A DNA stretch of 64,000 nt, from assembly GCA_019359615.1 (NCBI GenBank), contig JAHHHA010000009.1, positions 62,001 to 126,000 of the forward strand. Direction: 5' to 3'. The notes below the pieces were generated by a model, which had not been told where the DNA came from, made no database searches, and saw nothing but the letters and a program-made list of their open reading frames with translations. This DNA is from Cyanosarcina radialis HA8281-LM2. Its GTDB lineage: Bacteria > Cyanobacteriota > Cyanobacteriia > Cyanobacteriales > CCAP-1448. Made by a program: the position numbers and the translations under genes. Below, one piece after another: positions 35,868-44,927 of the stretch (the stretch's first letter is position 1; each line of letters starts with the position of its first letter).

Positions 35868-36824
35868 ATGCCACTTCATCACACTTCTGGTAGATGGCGT
35901 TTAGGACTAGCTCTATCTTTGATTACCGTTTTTATGTGGGGCGTTTTACCTATTGCTCTCGCGGTAACGCTGCAAGTTTTAGATGCTTATACGATCGTTT
36001 GGTTTAGATTTTTAGTTTCTTTTTGTTTGCTAGCAATTTATCTAGCTATTAGAGGGCAATTACCCAGTTGGCAAAAACTGCGATCGCTCCCTTTTTGGTT
36101 ATTAGCGATCGCCATTATCGGATTAGCCCTCAATTACCTATTTTTCCTCAAAGGATTGCAACAAACCTCACCTTCTAATGCCGAAGTTCTGATTCAATTA
36201 GCTGCGGTGTTAATGGGGCTAGGAGGGGTATTAATTTTTAAAGAACGCTACACTATCCGGCAATGGACTGGTTTAGGCGTACTAACTTTAGGATTCGTAC
36301 TGTTTTTCAACGAGCAGTTAAAAGTTTTAATTACCGCCCAAACTGAATATTTAATCGGTAGTGGTATCGTGATATTAGGAGCTATTACTTGGGCATTTTA
36401 TGGTTTAGCTCAAAAGCAATTATTGAATCAACTCTCTTCAGCTAACATTATGCTGCTGATTTATGGTAGCTGTGCTTTACTATTTACTCCCGTAGCTTCC
36501 CCAGAAAAAATACTAAAATTGCTAGAACCGCAAAATTTCTCCTGGCTGCATTTAGGAATGCTAGTTTTTTGTGCTTTAAACACTCTAATTGCTTACGGTG
36601 CTTTTGCTGAATCTTTAGAACACTGGGAAGCATCGCGAGTAACTGCGATCGCAGCTTTAGCCCCACTGATTACTTTAGTAGCAGTGGAAGTTGTATCGGC
36701 GATCGCACCCGGTCTGATTAAGCTAGAACACATTACTAATTTAGGAGTTTTAGGCGCAATTTTGGTAGTAGGTGGTTCGATCGCGATTGCTTTAGGCAAA
36801 CAGTCGTCTTCTCGGAGAATTTAG
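35868..36824 (+). CDS. EamA/DMT family transporter
   Basis: Ten predicted transmembrane helices in two five-helix EamA repeats. Examples are GLALSLITVFMWGVLPIALA, FLVSFCLLAIYLAIRG, WLLAIAIIGLALNYLFFLKG and GLQQTSPSNAEVLIQLAAVL in the first half, and IVILGAITWAFYGLAQKQL and ALAPLITLVAVEVVSAIAP in the second. Drug/metabolite transporters export metabolites or amino acids, and the substrate here cannot be told. Length 318 is typical. It begins about 90 bases after the acylase gene, with no evidence for coupling. Confidence 0.88.
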   Translation: MPLHHTSGRWRLGLALSLITVFMWGVLPIALAVTLQVLDAYTIVWFRFLVSFCLLAIYLAIRGQLPSWQKLRSLPFWLLAIAIIGLALNYLFFLKGLQQTSPSNAEVLIQLAAVLMGLGGVLIFKERYTIRQWTGLGVLTLGFVLFFNEQLKVLITAQTEYLIGSGIVILGAITWAFYGLAQKQLLNQLSSANIMLLIYGSCALLFTPVASPEKILKLLEPQNFSWLHLGMLVFCALNTLIAYGAFAESLEHWEASRVTAIAALAPLITLVAVEVVSAIAPGLIKLEHITNLGVLGAILVVGGSIAIALGKQSSSRRI

Positions 36825-37016
36825 AAGATCTCACCCGCACGAAGTAGAGCTAGGCGACTCTGCGTGTAGAGAGGCTCGTTTCAAGCTCCTTGCCCAAATC
36901 AAATTGACTTGGGCAGTAGGACGACTAAATACCTTAAGCAAAACTATCGAGATTTTGGATGGGAAGAGTTTCGGCTTTGGCACTAGCGATCGCTTCTTCA
37001 TTCCTATACTTATCTG

Positions 37017-38843
37017 TTATGATTCTAGTTTTTCAACGATCGCTTGATGTCCGACATGAAGGACGTTAAGCTTGTCTTGAAAAATCTGGACGAAAGCATC
37101 AACGGCTATCCGGGTATTCCAAAAAGGTTTTTCAGGATAAGTAAAGGGGTAGTCATCAAAAATAATATAACCTCCCACTTTCACTAGGGACCATACTAAT
37201 ACCGCATCTTGGAGAACGTCGCTAGCTATATGCGAACCATCAATATAGGCGATATCGTAACTATTAAAAGGTAGCGATCGAACTATCTCACTCGACCTAC
37301 CGACCATTTTTTGCACTTTGTCTGGCATACCTGTTTGTCCAACATTAAAGTCAAATCGTTCCTGAATAGATTGCAAATAGTTACTATCGAATTGAAAAAC
37401 GTTGGTGTGTTCAAAGCTACCTTCAAAAGTATCTACACAAGTAATTTTGGCAGATTCATGAGTTAAAACGTGTTCTAGCAACCAACAAGTAGATCTACCT
37501 TCCCAACTACCTATTTCTAAAACGTTAAGGTTGGGTTGACCGACAAATCGCTGCAAGTATTGCTGCCAAACTGGAATGTTCCAACTAAACCAGTCTTGAG
37601 TAAATTGATAACCTTTTAACTCGACTTGCGATCGATAATCGTCTTCTGAGGATGAACAATTGTTAGTTATTACTTCATCTAGATTAGTAGGATTGCAGAT
37701 TGTTAGATTTTCGGCTTTGGCACTAGCGATCGCCTCTCGATCTTCGTTTTCTAAAACGATTCGTCCTTGAAGCTTTGGCAATAAAGCTTGCCATTGAATT
37801 TCGCTCAACTGTCCCACCAAAGAAATTTCTGGACCTTCAGAAACGTCTAATTCTTCTGCCATCATCAGATTCATGGCGATGCTGGATAAAAACATATTGG
37901 CATCTTCTTCTGAGATGTTGGTGCGATCGATCAGAAGAGTCATGCGATTTTTATCGGGGTGAGATGCGATCGCGCTAATTACGTCAGACAAGTTTTTTGA
38001 TAGTAATTCTTCTAGCTGATTCCATTCTGGGAAAACAATTAAGTTGATTTCTCTTAAGTTTAGTCTATTAATAATAGTAGATTGAGTAAAATTAAAATAA
38101 CTGCTATCAATATAATTAATTAATGTTTGTCTATAAGAGTTTAAATGCGCCGCTAGTGATTCAAGTTGCCCTTTGTTAATATAATCGCTATTAGCTCTAA
38201 ATTGACTTCCTTCTTTAACAAAAGCCATATCGCACTGCCAGAGAGCATTATCTATAGGTCGATAGGCAATATCCACTATATCGTAAGGTACAAATCCTTG
38301 TCCCTTCATGAAGGTTATTACTTCTGATATTTGTCCAAACAGAGTTACTTCTGTAATTACGTACTCAGTGTCTTTTAGCGTTTCGACTGCACCCCTTAAA
38401 ACATCAACTTCATTGCCATCTACATCTATTTTAATTAGATATGGAGGTTCTAATTTTTTGTCTATACATATCTGGTCTAAAGTAATTCCTGGGATTGTTC
38501 TAATGTAGGAGCTTGCTTCCTCAGTCGCAGAATTATCAGAAACTGATGAATGAATTAAATAAGGAGAAACCGTAAGAGTAACTTCTTTTTGTTTTCTAGT
38601 TGCCCCAGCAATAATATATTCGGCATTTTCTAGTTGTTGGCAAATTTTACCAAGATAAGGCTCGTTTTCTACTATTGGTTCGATTAAAAAGTGTTTAGCT
38701 TCTGGGAAAGTGGTATATAAATCAAAAGTTCCTAGTGCGGCTCCAACATCAATAACTGTATTAGGTTGAAAGCCCAAATTTTTAATATTAGCTAACGCTC
38801 CTAGCATCGAATTTCTTGATTGAGAAACCGAATTATCTATCAT
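37017..38843 (-). CDS. Double methyltransferase: FkbM domain, shared module, class I SAM methyltransferase
   Basis: 608 residues in three parts. Residues about 30-215 are an FkbM-type methyltransferase (NTVIDVGAALGTFDLYTTFP, PYLIKIDVDGNEVDVLRGAV). Residues about 266-375 are an uncharacterised alpha/beta module (INLIVFPEWNQLEELL... to KLQGRIVLENED) also found at the end of the next gene. Residues about 430-600 are a class I SAM methyltransferase (LNVLEIGSWEGRSTCWLLE, SYDIAYIDGSHIASDVLQDA, VGGYIIFDDY). Likely O-methylation of sugars in the surface glycan made by this operon, or of glycan ends. It is the last gene of the minus-strand glycan operon. Confidence 0.87.
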   Translation of the reverse strand: MIDNSVSQSRNSMLGALANIKNLGFQPNTVIDVGAALGTFDLYTTFPEAKHFLIEPIVENEPYLGKICQQLENAEYIIAGATRKQKEVTLTVSPYLIHSSVSDNSATEEASSYIRTIPGITLDQICIDKKLEPPYLIKIDVDGNEVDVLRGAVETLKDTEYVITEVTLFGQISEVITFMKGQGFVPYDIVDIAYRPIDNALWQCDMAFVKEGSQFRANSDYINKGQLESLAAHLNSYRQTLINYIDSSYFNFTQSTIINRLNLREINLIVFPEWNQLEELLSKNLSDVISAIASHPDKNRMTLLIDRTNISEEDANMFLSSIAMNLMMAEELDVSEGPEISLVGQLSEIQWQALLPKLQGRIVLENEDREAIASAKAENLTICNPTNLDEVITNNCSSSEDDYRSQVELKGYQFTQDWFSWNIPVWQQYLQRFVGQPNLNVLEIGSWEGRSTCWLLEHVLTHESAKITCVDTFEGSFEHTNVFQFDSNYLQSIQERFDFNVGQTGMPDKVQKMVGRSSEIVRSLPFNSYDIAYIDGSHIASDVLQDAVLVWSLVKVGGYIIFDDYPFTYPEKPFWNTRIAVDAFVQIFQDKLNVLHVGHQAIVEKLES

Positions 38844-38911
38844 GGTAAATCCTCTTTACTATAGTAAACATACTTTAACTAACTTGACTAGACTAGATGT
38901 ATTGCTCTAAT

Positions 38912-41900
38912 TTAATTAAAATTAAAAACGGAAATACTATTTACTTTTTGCTGTGACAGCAATTTTTGATTCTCATGTTGCAAAGTAATCCTGCCATGAA
39001 TTTTTGGCAACAAAGCCTGCCATTCAATTTCGGTCAACTGTCCTACCAAAGAAATTTCTGGACCTTGAGAAACGTCTAATTCTTCTGCCATCATCAAGTT
39101 TATGGCGATACTGGATAAAGCTAGGTAGGCATCGTCTGCCGAAATATTATCGAGGTCGATTAAAAGAGTAATGCGGCTTTTATCTGAATGGCGGGCAACC
39201 CCAGCGATTGCACTGCTTAAATCTTGCTGTAATAATTCTTCCGACTGACTCCAATCTGGAAAAATAATCAGATTTATATATCTTAATTTTAGCTCTTTTG
39301 CTAGACCATCGCCTACGTATTTTTGAAAGATTTGCTCAAAAATGTATTCCATTTTATTCGAACAATAACGACTATCTAAAAACTTAGAGTTGTCGCGCAT
39401 TTTTTGGTGTACTTCAATACTTTTTTGCTGTCGTAGTTCGTAATTGTTACCAAAAGCAACAGCTAACTGAATGTAAACTTCTTCACTGTCTGCGATCGAG
39501 TCTTTGATTTGAATCTCTCTCAGAACTGAAGCCGCTTTTTGGGAACGAGAAGTTTCTGCTACCATTACGACTGTTGGTAAACCTACTTCTAAAGGATCGA
39601 CAAGAGAAGTCATTCCCGAATATGGATAAGAATCTAAATAAATATCCCCTAGTTTGAGACGTTCTTTAATATCAGCACGATTCGGCGCTGGATCTAGAAT
39701 AAGAAATCTTTCTTTACCTAAGCCGTGTTTAGCAAATGTAGTGGTTATTCGCCTTTGAAATGCAATCTTTGGATATGAAGATGACCAATTGGGATTAAAT
39801 GGATACAGTAACAATACTGAATTAGGTACTCTAGCAATTATCTTAGCCCACGTCTCTTCGACTTCAGGAATTATTTTGTAAAAATTAGCTCCTGAAATAT
39901 ACACCACAGCATTCGGCTCTATGTTGAGATCGCTGCGACTAATACTGGTTGTAGCTAAAATTTGTTCCTCCGTTCCAAAATCGAAACCTTGAGACGCATT
40001 ATCTGACATCAGTAACGCTTCAGTGTAATGCTCTTGCGCACCACTTTCTGGTTCAGACAGTTTACTAGAAAGATAGTAATCTACATTAGGGATACCAGTT
40101 GTTACTGGAGAGTTTGCATCAACTATCTGAATACGGGCTAGTCGATGTAAAGCTAGCAAGGTTATATAATTAGTTACCGCTGTCACATTGGTAGAAATAA
40201 AAAGGATATCTACGTCATCGTTTCGGATAGTTTCTACTTGGTCTGATAGCTCTGCTGGTAAAGTTACAAAGACATCTGCGTGACCGCTACAATAGCGCTC
40301 CAGACGATGATCGTTAGAAGCTATAGCATAAAGAATAATTTCAAATTTATCGCGATTTAAGTGTTTATATATTGGTAATGCAGCAAAAGTTTCAGTTTGA
40401 GGGTTAAAATGAGCAGCTAGAATTCCTATACGAATCTTATTGCATTTTGTCGATCTTTCAGGAAAATCCCAATCTATTTGACAGTTACGATTTTTCAAGG
40501 CGAAGAGCATGATATCCGCACGTTTTTGATAGATCTTTTTTAGATTTTCTGTTGTAAAATATAAAGGGATAAAATTTGCTATATTCGTGAAATAGTTGGC
40601 TGCTTTTTGCCATAATTCCGAGTCTGATTGACTAAAAATATTGTCATAAAAATAGTCAACCCATTTCTCCAAGTAAGAGTAATAATTATGTACTTCTCCT
40701 AGCTCGTAAAATAAACTAGGAGTTTGAAATATAAATTTAAGATAGTGGCTAAGCATCCATTCGGGAATGCAGCTAATGTCAAGCATTAATGGCAATCGAT
40801 CGGCACGGCAATATAGTATAGTTGCTAACAAATACTGAATAGCTTTCGATTCATCCGAAGGTTGAGAAATTTGTGCTATTAGCTCTCGAACAAATATTTG
40901 TTCTGTATCAGTTAGAGGTTCGTCTTTAATGCCGCTATTTAACACCATCTCATGTGCTTTACCTAAATCTCCTGCATAAGCACTTTGAATTTGCTCTGTC
41001 GATAATATGAGCCACAAATCCGCAATTTGTTTCCTATCTTGCCGCAAGTGAGCTAGTGTAGCTTGATTTAACTGGTCACTTTTATACTGTTGAATTAGCT
41101 CTGACAATGATGTCAGTAGTAAAGAGTAACCAATGACATTTTGATTTTTAAAATAAGAACTTATAGCTTGATTAGCTGTTAAACTAAGTTGAGATTCGCT
41201 AACTTGAATTTGTAGCTGTCGTAGTTGTCGATCGGTCGCTATATCAAAAGGATCTATCTGATATTCTCCAGCACAATTAAGTAGCAAAAGTAAGTTACTG
41301 CTCAAGTTAATTCCATGACGCTGGCAAAGTATTTGCTGGACATCTAATGCTAGCGTGAGGCGTTCGATACTCGATAGAGATGCGTATATTGGCGAGTTAC
41401 GTGCAATATCGTGAAAAGCTAAGATGGCAATGTTTAAATAGGGATTATTGGCGTAATGCAGAGGTAAGTTATCTAGTAATACTATTCTCTTAAATCCTTC
41501 CTCTAGGCCTGGCCAAGTAAAATACCGATGCAGGCAAACGCTTTCTAGGGTTTTAATTTTTCCCATAAAAGCCATAGCTGCGACTAAAAACCAATCGCTA
41601 CCCAGACACTTTGGAAAAGAGAATCGCAATAGTTGTTCTCGCCGCATTACTCCGTAGAACGTACCATTTTCCGAGGCTTGCGTATAGTAAATTAGCACTC
41701 GATCTCTAGCCGATTCCTGTTGTAAGTTAATTTTGACTCCCTCAAACAGAAACTTGTCATCCCGAAAATACTTAGTTTTGCCACAAACTAGAGAATGATC
41801 TGGTTCCTCTCTTAAGACTTGTACGCACTGGCTAATATAGGAACTATCTAACCAATCATCGTCGCCGAGCCACATAAAAAATTCACCAGTGGCATATTTC

Positions 41901-42145
41901 AGCACTTCAATAAAGTTTTCAGTAAAACCTTTATTATATGATTGTTGAATATATTTAAATCGCCGATCTTCTTGGCATAATTGCTGACATAGAGATGGAG
42001 TTTCATCTGTTGAAGCGTTGTCTGAAATTACTATCTCAAGGTTATCGTAGTCTTGTTTAATAACTGATTCAACAGCACCTCTCAAAGTAGACGCACCATT
42101 ATAAACTGGGATTCCAATACTGACTAAGGGCTTGCTATTATCCAT
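38912..42145 (-). CDS. GT2 - GT41 (SPINDLY/OGT-like) fusion glycosyltransferase with shared C-terminal module
   Basis: 1077 residues. N-terminal GT2 domain, about 5-240: VSIGIPVYNGASTLRGAVES, SDNASTD at 41-47, and the metal-binding GDDD at 94-97. The middle (240-560) is helical and TPR-like. About 565-940 resembles the C-terminal catalytic part of O-GlcNAc transferase/SPINDLY-type enzymes: IRIGILAAHFNPQTETFAAL, DILFISTN, VYISGANFYKIIPEVEETWA, LILDPAPNRADIKERLKLGD, IYLDSYPYSGMTSLVDPLEV and GLPTVV. Residues about 956-1070 repeat the module seen in the neighbouring methyltransferase. It may elongate and attach glycans. The acceptor (lipid, glycan or protein) is unknown. Confidence 0.85.
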   Translation of the reverse strand: MDNSKPLVSIGIPVYNGASTLRGAVESVIKQDYDNLEIVISDNASTDETPSLCQQLCQEDRRFKYIQQSYNKGFTENFIEVLKYATGEFFMWLGDDDWLDSSYISQCVQVLREEPDHSLVCGKTKYFRDDKFLFEGVKINLQQESARDRVLIYYTQASENGTFYGVMRREQLLRFSFPKCLGSDWFLVAAMAFMGKIKTLESVCLHRYFTWPGLEEGFKRIVLLDNLPLHYANNPYLNIAILAFHDIARNSPIYASLSSIERLTLALDVQQILCQRHGINLSSNLLLLLNCAGEYQIDPFDIATDRQLRQLQIQVSESQLSLTANQAISSYFKNQNVIGYSLLLTSLSELIQQYKSDQLNQATLAHLRQDRKQIADLWLILSTEQIQSAYAGDLGKAHEMVLNSGIKDEPLTDTEQIFVRELIAQISQPSDESKAIQYLLATILYCRADRLPLMLDISCIPEWMLSHYLKFIFQTPSLFYELGEVHNYYSYLEKWVDYFYDNIFSQSDSELWQKAANYFTNIANFIPLYFTTENLKKIYQKRADIMLFALKNRNCQIDWDFPERSTKCNKIRIGILAAHFNPQTETFAALPIYKHLNRDKFEIILYAIASNDHRLERYCSGHADVFVTLPAELSDQVETIRNDDVDILFISTNVTAVTNYITLLALHRLARIQIVDANSPVTTGIPNVDYYLSSKLSEPESGAQEHYTEALLMSDNASQGFDFGTEEQILATTSISRSDLNIEPNAVVYISGANFYKIIPEVEETWAKIIARVPNSVLLLYPFNPNWSSSYPKIAFQRRITTTFAKHGLGKERFLILDPAPNRADIKERLKLGDIYLDSYPYSGMTSLVDPLEVGLPTVVMVAETSRSQKAASVLREIQIKDSIADSEEVYIQLAVAFGNNYELRQQKSIEVHQKMRDNSKFLDSRYCSNKMEYIFEQIFQKYVGDGLAKELKLRYINLIIFPDWSQSEELLQQDLSSAIAGVARHSDKSRITLLIDLDNISADDAYLALSSIAINLMMAEELDVSQGPEISLVGQLTEIEWQALLPKIHGRITLQHENQKLLSQQKVNSISVFNFN

Positions 42146-42230
42146 CTCACTAATTATTGTAGGCTTTTCACTGACTTATTAGAAAAGACAATATTATTTT
42201 GAACTCAACCAAAGCGATCGCTAAATGAGT

Positions 42231-43004
42231 TCACTTCTTTTTCAACCATGCTCCCGGCCAGTAGGTAGTGAGATGTTCTGATATTCCATTGCTCTCGTTA
42301 AAAAGGAAACCAGGAGAATCTAAGATAAAATCATTACGTTGTTTAAGAAACTCTACAACTGCCATATATGGATTGTTATCTTCCCAATCAGGCTGAGAAC
42401 GGGGCGCGCCAACTAAGTCTTTCATAATCCCATCAGTAGCAACGATATAAAATCCAGATGACACTAGATCTGCATAAGCATTTAGCTCGCCTAAGACATG
42501 ATCCTTAGTATGTTTTGAATCTAAAACAACCATTATGCTTTCACCATGACTGACAAGAGATTTTGCTCGTTCTACAACCTCTCGATCGATCGCATTGCCT
42601 TCAATTAGCGTAATGTAATCGAATAGTTCGTGTTCTTCAATCGCTTTGCGATTATGGGGACGAATCTCTATGTCAATACCTATGACTCGACCTCGATTCA
42701 TAGCTTTAAACAAGCTAGCATAAAATATTAGCGATCCGCCGTGAGCCACGCCTGTCTCAATCAAGACATCTGGTTTCAGTCTATAAATGACTTCCTGTAT
42801 TCTGATCAGATCGTCAGGTAATTGAATAACAGGCCTGCCGAGCCAACTAAAAGTGTATACATATTTAGTATCCCATCCGCAGCGCAACCAAGCTTTTGAA
42901 ACCAGAGCAAAAGCTTCTGGTGAGTTCATTGGATAAGCAAGACTACCGTTATCGTCTTCTAATGTAACTTGATCGCTACTTAGGTCGATTTTTATTGTTG
43001 TCAT
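42231..43004 (-). CDS. Cephalosporin hydroxylase (CmcI)-family SAM-dependent enzyme
   Basis: 257 residues of the CmcI group, a Rossmann methyltransferase fold: DVLIETGVAHGGSLIFYASL (SAM loop), RVIGIDIEIRPHNRKAIEEH, ITLIEGNAIDREVVERAKS, IMVVLDSKHTKDHVLGELNA and GFYIVATDGIMKDLVGAPRS. Members are common in bacterial polysaccharide clusters, where they probably methylate sugars; the hydroxylase name comes from the antibiotic pathway. It is separated by one base from the SDR gene upstream, so translation is probably coupled. Confidence 0.87.
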   Translation of the reverse strand: MTTIKIDLSSDQVTLEDDNGSLAYPMNSPEAFALVSKAWLRCGWDTKYVYTFSWLGRPVIQLPDDLIRIQEVIYRLKPDVLIETGVAHGGSLIFYASLFKAMNRGRVIGIDIEIRPHNRKAIEEHELFDYITLIEGNAIDREVVERAKSLVSHGESIMVVLDSKHTKDHVLGELNAYADLVSSGFYIVATDGIMKDLVGAPRSQPDWEDNNPYMAVVEFLKQRNDFILDSPGFLFNESNGISEHLTTYWPGAWLKKK

Positions 43005-43005
43005 T

Positions 43006-43815
43006 TTAGCGTGCCTGTTTATAATTTTCTATCAGAATTGTCAACACATTTAATAGAGAAGAAGAACAATAACTAAATTCTTCAGAAATTCGTTTTATAT
43101 TTATCTGAGGAAACGCCACTGTCTCTGCGTCTGGCAATACTTCATCTGCACATCCTGTAATATCCTTTATGAACGCAACTAAAGTTTTATTGCTGATATT
43201 ATGACCGCTAGCCACATTATAAAGTCTGCAAGTACCATTTAAGGCTATTTTAGTTAATAATTCTACAGCATCATCGACGCTGATATAGTCTTTTTCAGAT
43301 GCCATTGAAGTTTTAAGAACAATTTTTTTATAGGTTGTAGCCTGCTCGATAAGAGTGCTAAGAAAATTTACTGGAGGATATTCGTTGCCATAAACATTAG
43401 AGAGCCGAGCTACTCTGATGTTTGGATTTGGAGATGAAAGACATACAGATTCACCCATTAGCTTCGAGATATTGTATAGATCGCCAGAAATTAGAGGGTT
43501 TACTATTACTTGAGTTTCTTCACTTGTATCAGTCGATCTCTGATATAACCTAGTAGAAGATAGATATAAAAAAGAAGTATAATTGGTATTTTGTAAATAA
43601 TTAATTAACGTGCATACGTGAGCATTCACTGTATCAAATAGTCTATCTCTAAAATCAGCCGTCAAACCAATACAATATATGACTTGGCCGAGATCTCGTT
43701 CAAAAATCGATGGGTCGTTACGTTCGGGAGCAAAGTATTCAAAGCCATTTCTAGCTAAATATTTAACTAAATGCGAGCCGACAAAGCCTTTAGCTCCTAA
43801 AACTGTGAACTTCAT
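43006..43815 (-). CDS. NAD-dependent epimerase/dehydratase (extended SDR)
   Basis: Nucleotide-sugar reductase or epimerase. Cofactor motif MKFTVLGAKGFVGSHLVKYL (G-x-x-G-x-x-G), FLYLSSTRLY with the catalytic Ser region, and YNISK as the YxxxK catalytic pair, then VARLSNVYGNEYPP. Length 269 is on the short side for the family. In this operon it probably reduces the 4-keto group of the CDP-6-deoxyhexose made by RfbF/RfbG after methylation and epimerisation. Its start overlaps the acyltransferase stop by four bases. Confidence 0.85.
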   Translation of the reverse strand: MKFTVLGAKGFVGSHLVKYLARNGFEYFAPERNDPSIFERDLGQVIYCIGLTADFRDRLFDTVNAHVCTLINYLQNTNYTSFLYLSSTRLYQRSTDTSEETQVIVNPLISGDLYNISKLMGESVCLSSPNPNIRVARLSNVYGNEYPPVNFLSTLIEQATTYKKIVLKTSMASEKDYISVDDAVELLTKIALNGTCRLYNVASGHNISNKTLVAFIKDITGCADEVLPDAETVAFPQINIKRISEEFSYCSSSLLNVLTILIENYKQAR

Positions 43816-44303
43816 TTTCTTTCACCTATCTGTCTCAATGGTATGCCTACATTAACAGAATAGCGATCGACTTCTTTGTTGACTAAAGAATGCGCTCCGA
43901 TTACACAACCTTCACGCAAGATCGAACCGTCTAGAATTACAGAATTAGCCCCAATCCAAACATCATCTTCGATCGTAATTCCGCCCCGACTATCTCGAAA
44001 TCCTTGTTCGGCAATTTTTTGAATTCTTGACTGATACTGATGGTTTACAGGTGCTAAAGTGCAGTTAGCTGCAATCAGGACATTTTCTCCAATGTAAATT
44101 CCATTACCCGAGTAGATCGCGACTCCAGAATTAATGTAGCTGTTTTTTTTAATTAGTACATCTCCCGTACCGCCTACAGGCTTAACTTTGACGAATGAAT
44201 CAATGAACACGCCATCTTCAATGATAATTTTTGTACCGCGAATGGAATCTTCAATGTCTGCCAGTTTTGATATCTTAGCTGTTGGAGAAATAATCAGCAT
44301 CAC
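43812..44303 (-). CDS. Hexapeptide-repeat acyltransferase
   Basis: Left-handed beta-helix acyltransferase of the maltose/galactoside acetyltransferase type. Hexapeptide rungs run through GTKIIIEDGVFIDSFVKVKP, VLIKKNSYINSGVAIYSGNG, IYIGENVLIAANCTLAPVNH (catalytic His region), GGITIEDDVWIGANSVILDG and EGCVIGAHSLVNKEVDRYSV. 163 residues. Probably O- or N-acetylates the sugar made by the operon. It overlaps the SDR gene by ATGA. Confidence 0.88.
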   Translation of the reverse strand: MMLIISPTAKISKLADIEDSIRGTKIIIEDGVFIDSFVKVKPVGGTGDVLIKKNSYINSGVAIYSGNGIYIGENVLIAANCTLAPVNHQYQSRIQKIAEQGFRDSRGGITIEDDVWIGANSVILDGSILREGCVIGAHSLVNKEVDRYSVNVGIPLRQIGERK

Positions 44304-44362
44304 GACGACCTTGCATTTAATAAAAAACTAGTTTTCCGTTAAACTCTGCTATTTAAAGACTA

Positions 44363-44914
44363 CTATACCTCTGATTTCAATGTTGATAGTTCTAAATCTT
44401 TATAAGTTTTATCTTTATGAGAAAGTATTGGTTTTGGCAACGGCCACTCAATTTGGAAGGCTCGATCGTTCCATCTTACTCCCTTAGAGAACTCCGGATA
44501 ATAGAACTCGGACATTTGGTAGAAAACTTCTGTATGGTCTTCCAATGTTTGAAAACCGTGAGCAAATCCTTCTGGTATATACAACATTTGACGATTAGCA
44601 GCAGCTAATTCTACTCCAACCCATTGTTTAAAGGTAGATGAGTCTGGACGTAAATCGATAATTACATCATAGATGGTTCCCATCGTACAACGCACTAATT
44701 TTACCTCTTCATGGGGAGCAGCTTGGTAGTGCATTCCCCGTAAAGTGCCCTTCTTCTGGTTAAATGAGATATTGCACTGCACTAGGTTAGGATTGAGAGC
44801 GCGAGTTGCAAATTCTTTTTGGCAAAAGGTACGAGCAAAAAAACCGCGATCGTCTTCTAGCTTTTCTGGTTCAATAATAAATGCTCCTTTCAGTTTGGTT
44901 TCTGTAAAAATCAT
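44363..44914 (-). CDS. rfbC: dTDP-4-dehydrorhamnose 3,5-epimerase family protein (RfbC-like)
   Basis: Cupin-fold NDP-4-keto-6-deoxysugar epimerase. Visible motifs are LEDDRGFFARTFCQKEF, NISFNQKKGTLRGMHYQAAP (catalytic His), KLVRCTMGTIYDVIIDLRPD, MLYIPEGFAHGFQTLEDHTE and VFYQMSEFYYPEFSKGVRWN. Length 183 is normal. Since the adjacent genes make CDP-4-keto-6-deoxyglucose, its substrate here is more likely a CDP sugar than dTDP. It follows the C-methyltransferase gene by 13 bases. Confidence 0.9.
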   Translation of the reverse strand: MIFTETKLKGAFIIEPEKLEDDRGFFARTFCQKEFATRALNPNLVQCNISFNQKKGTLRGMHYQAAPHEEVKLVRCTMGTIYDVIIDLRPDSSTFKQWVGVELAAANRQMLYIPEGFAHGFQTLEDHTEVFYQMSEFYYPEFSKGVRWNDRAFQIEWPLPKPILSHKDKTYKDLELSTLKSEV

Positions 44915-44927
44915 TACCTCACCCCGC

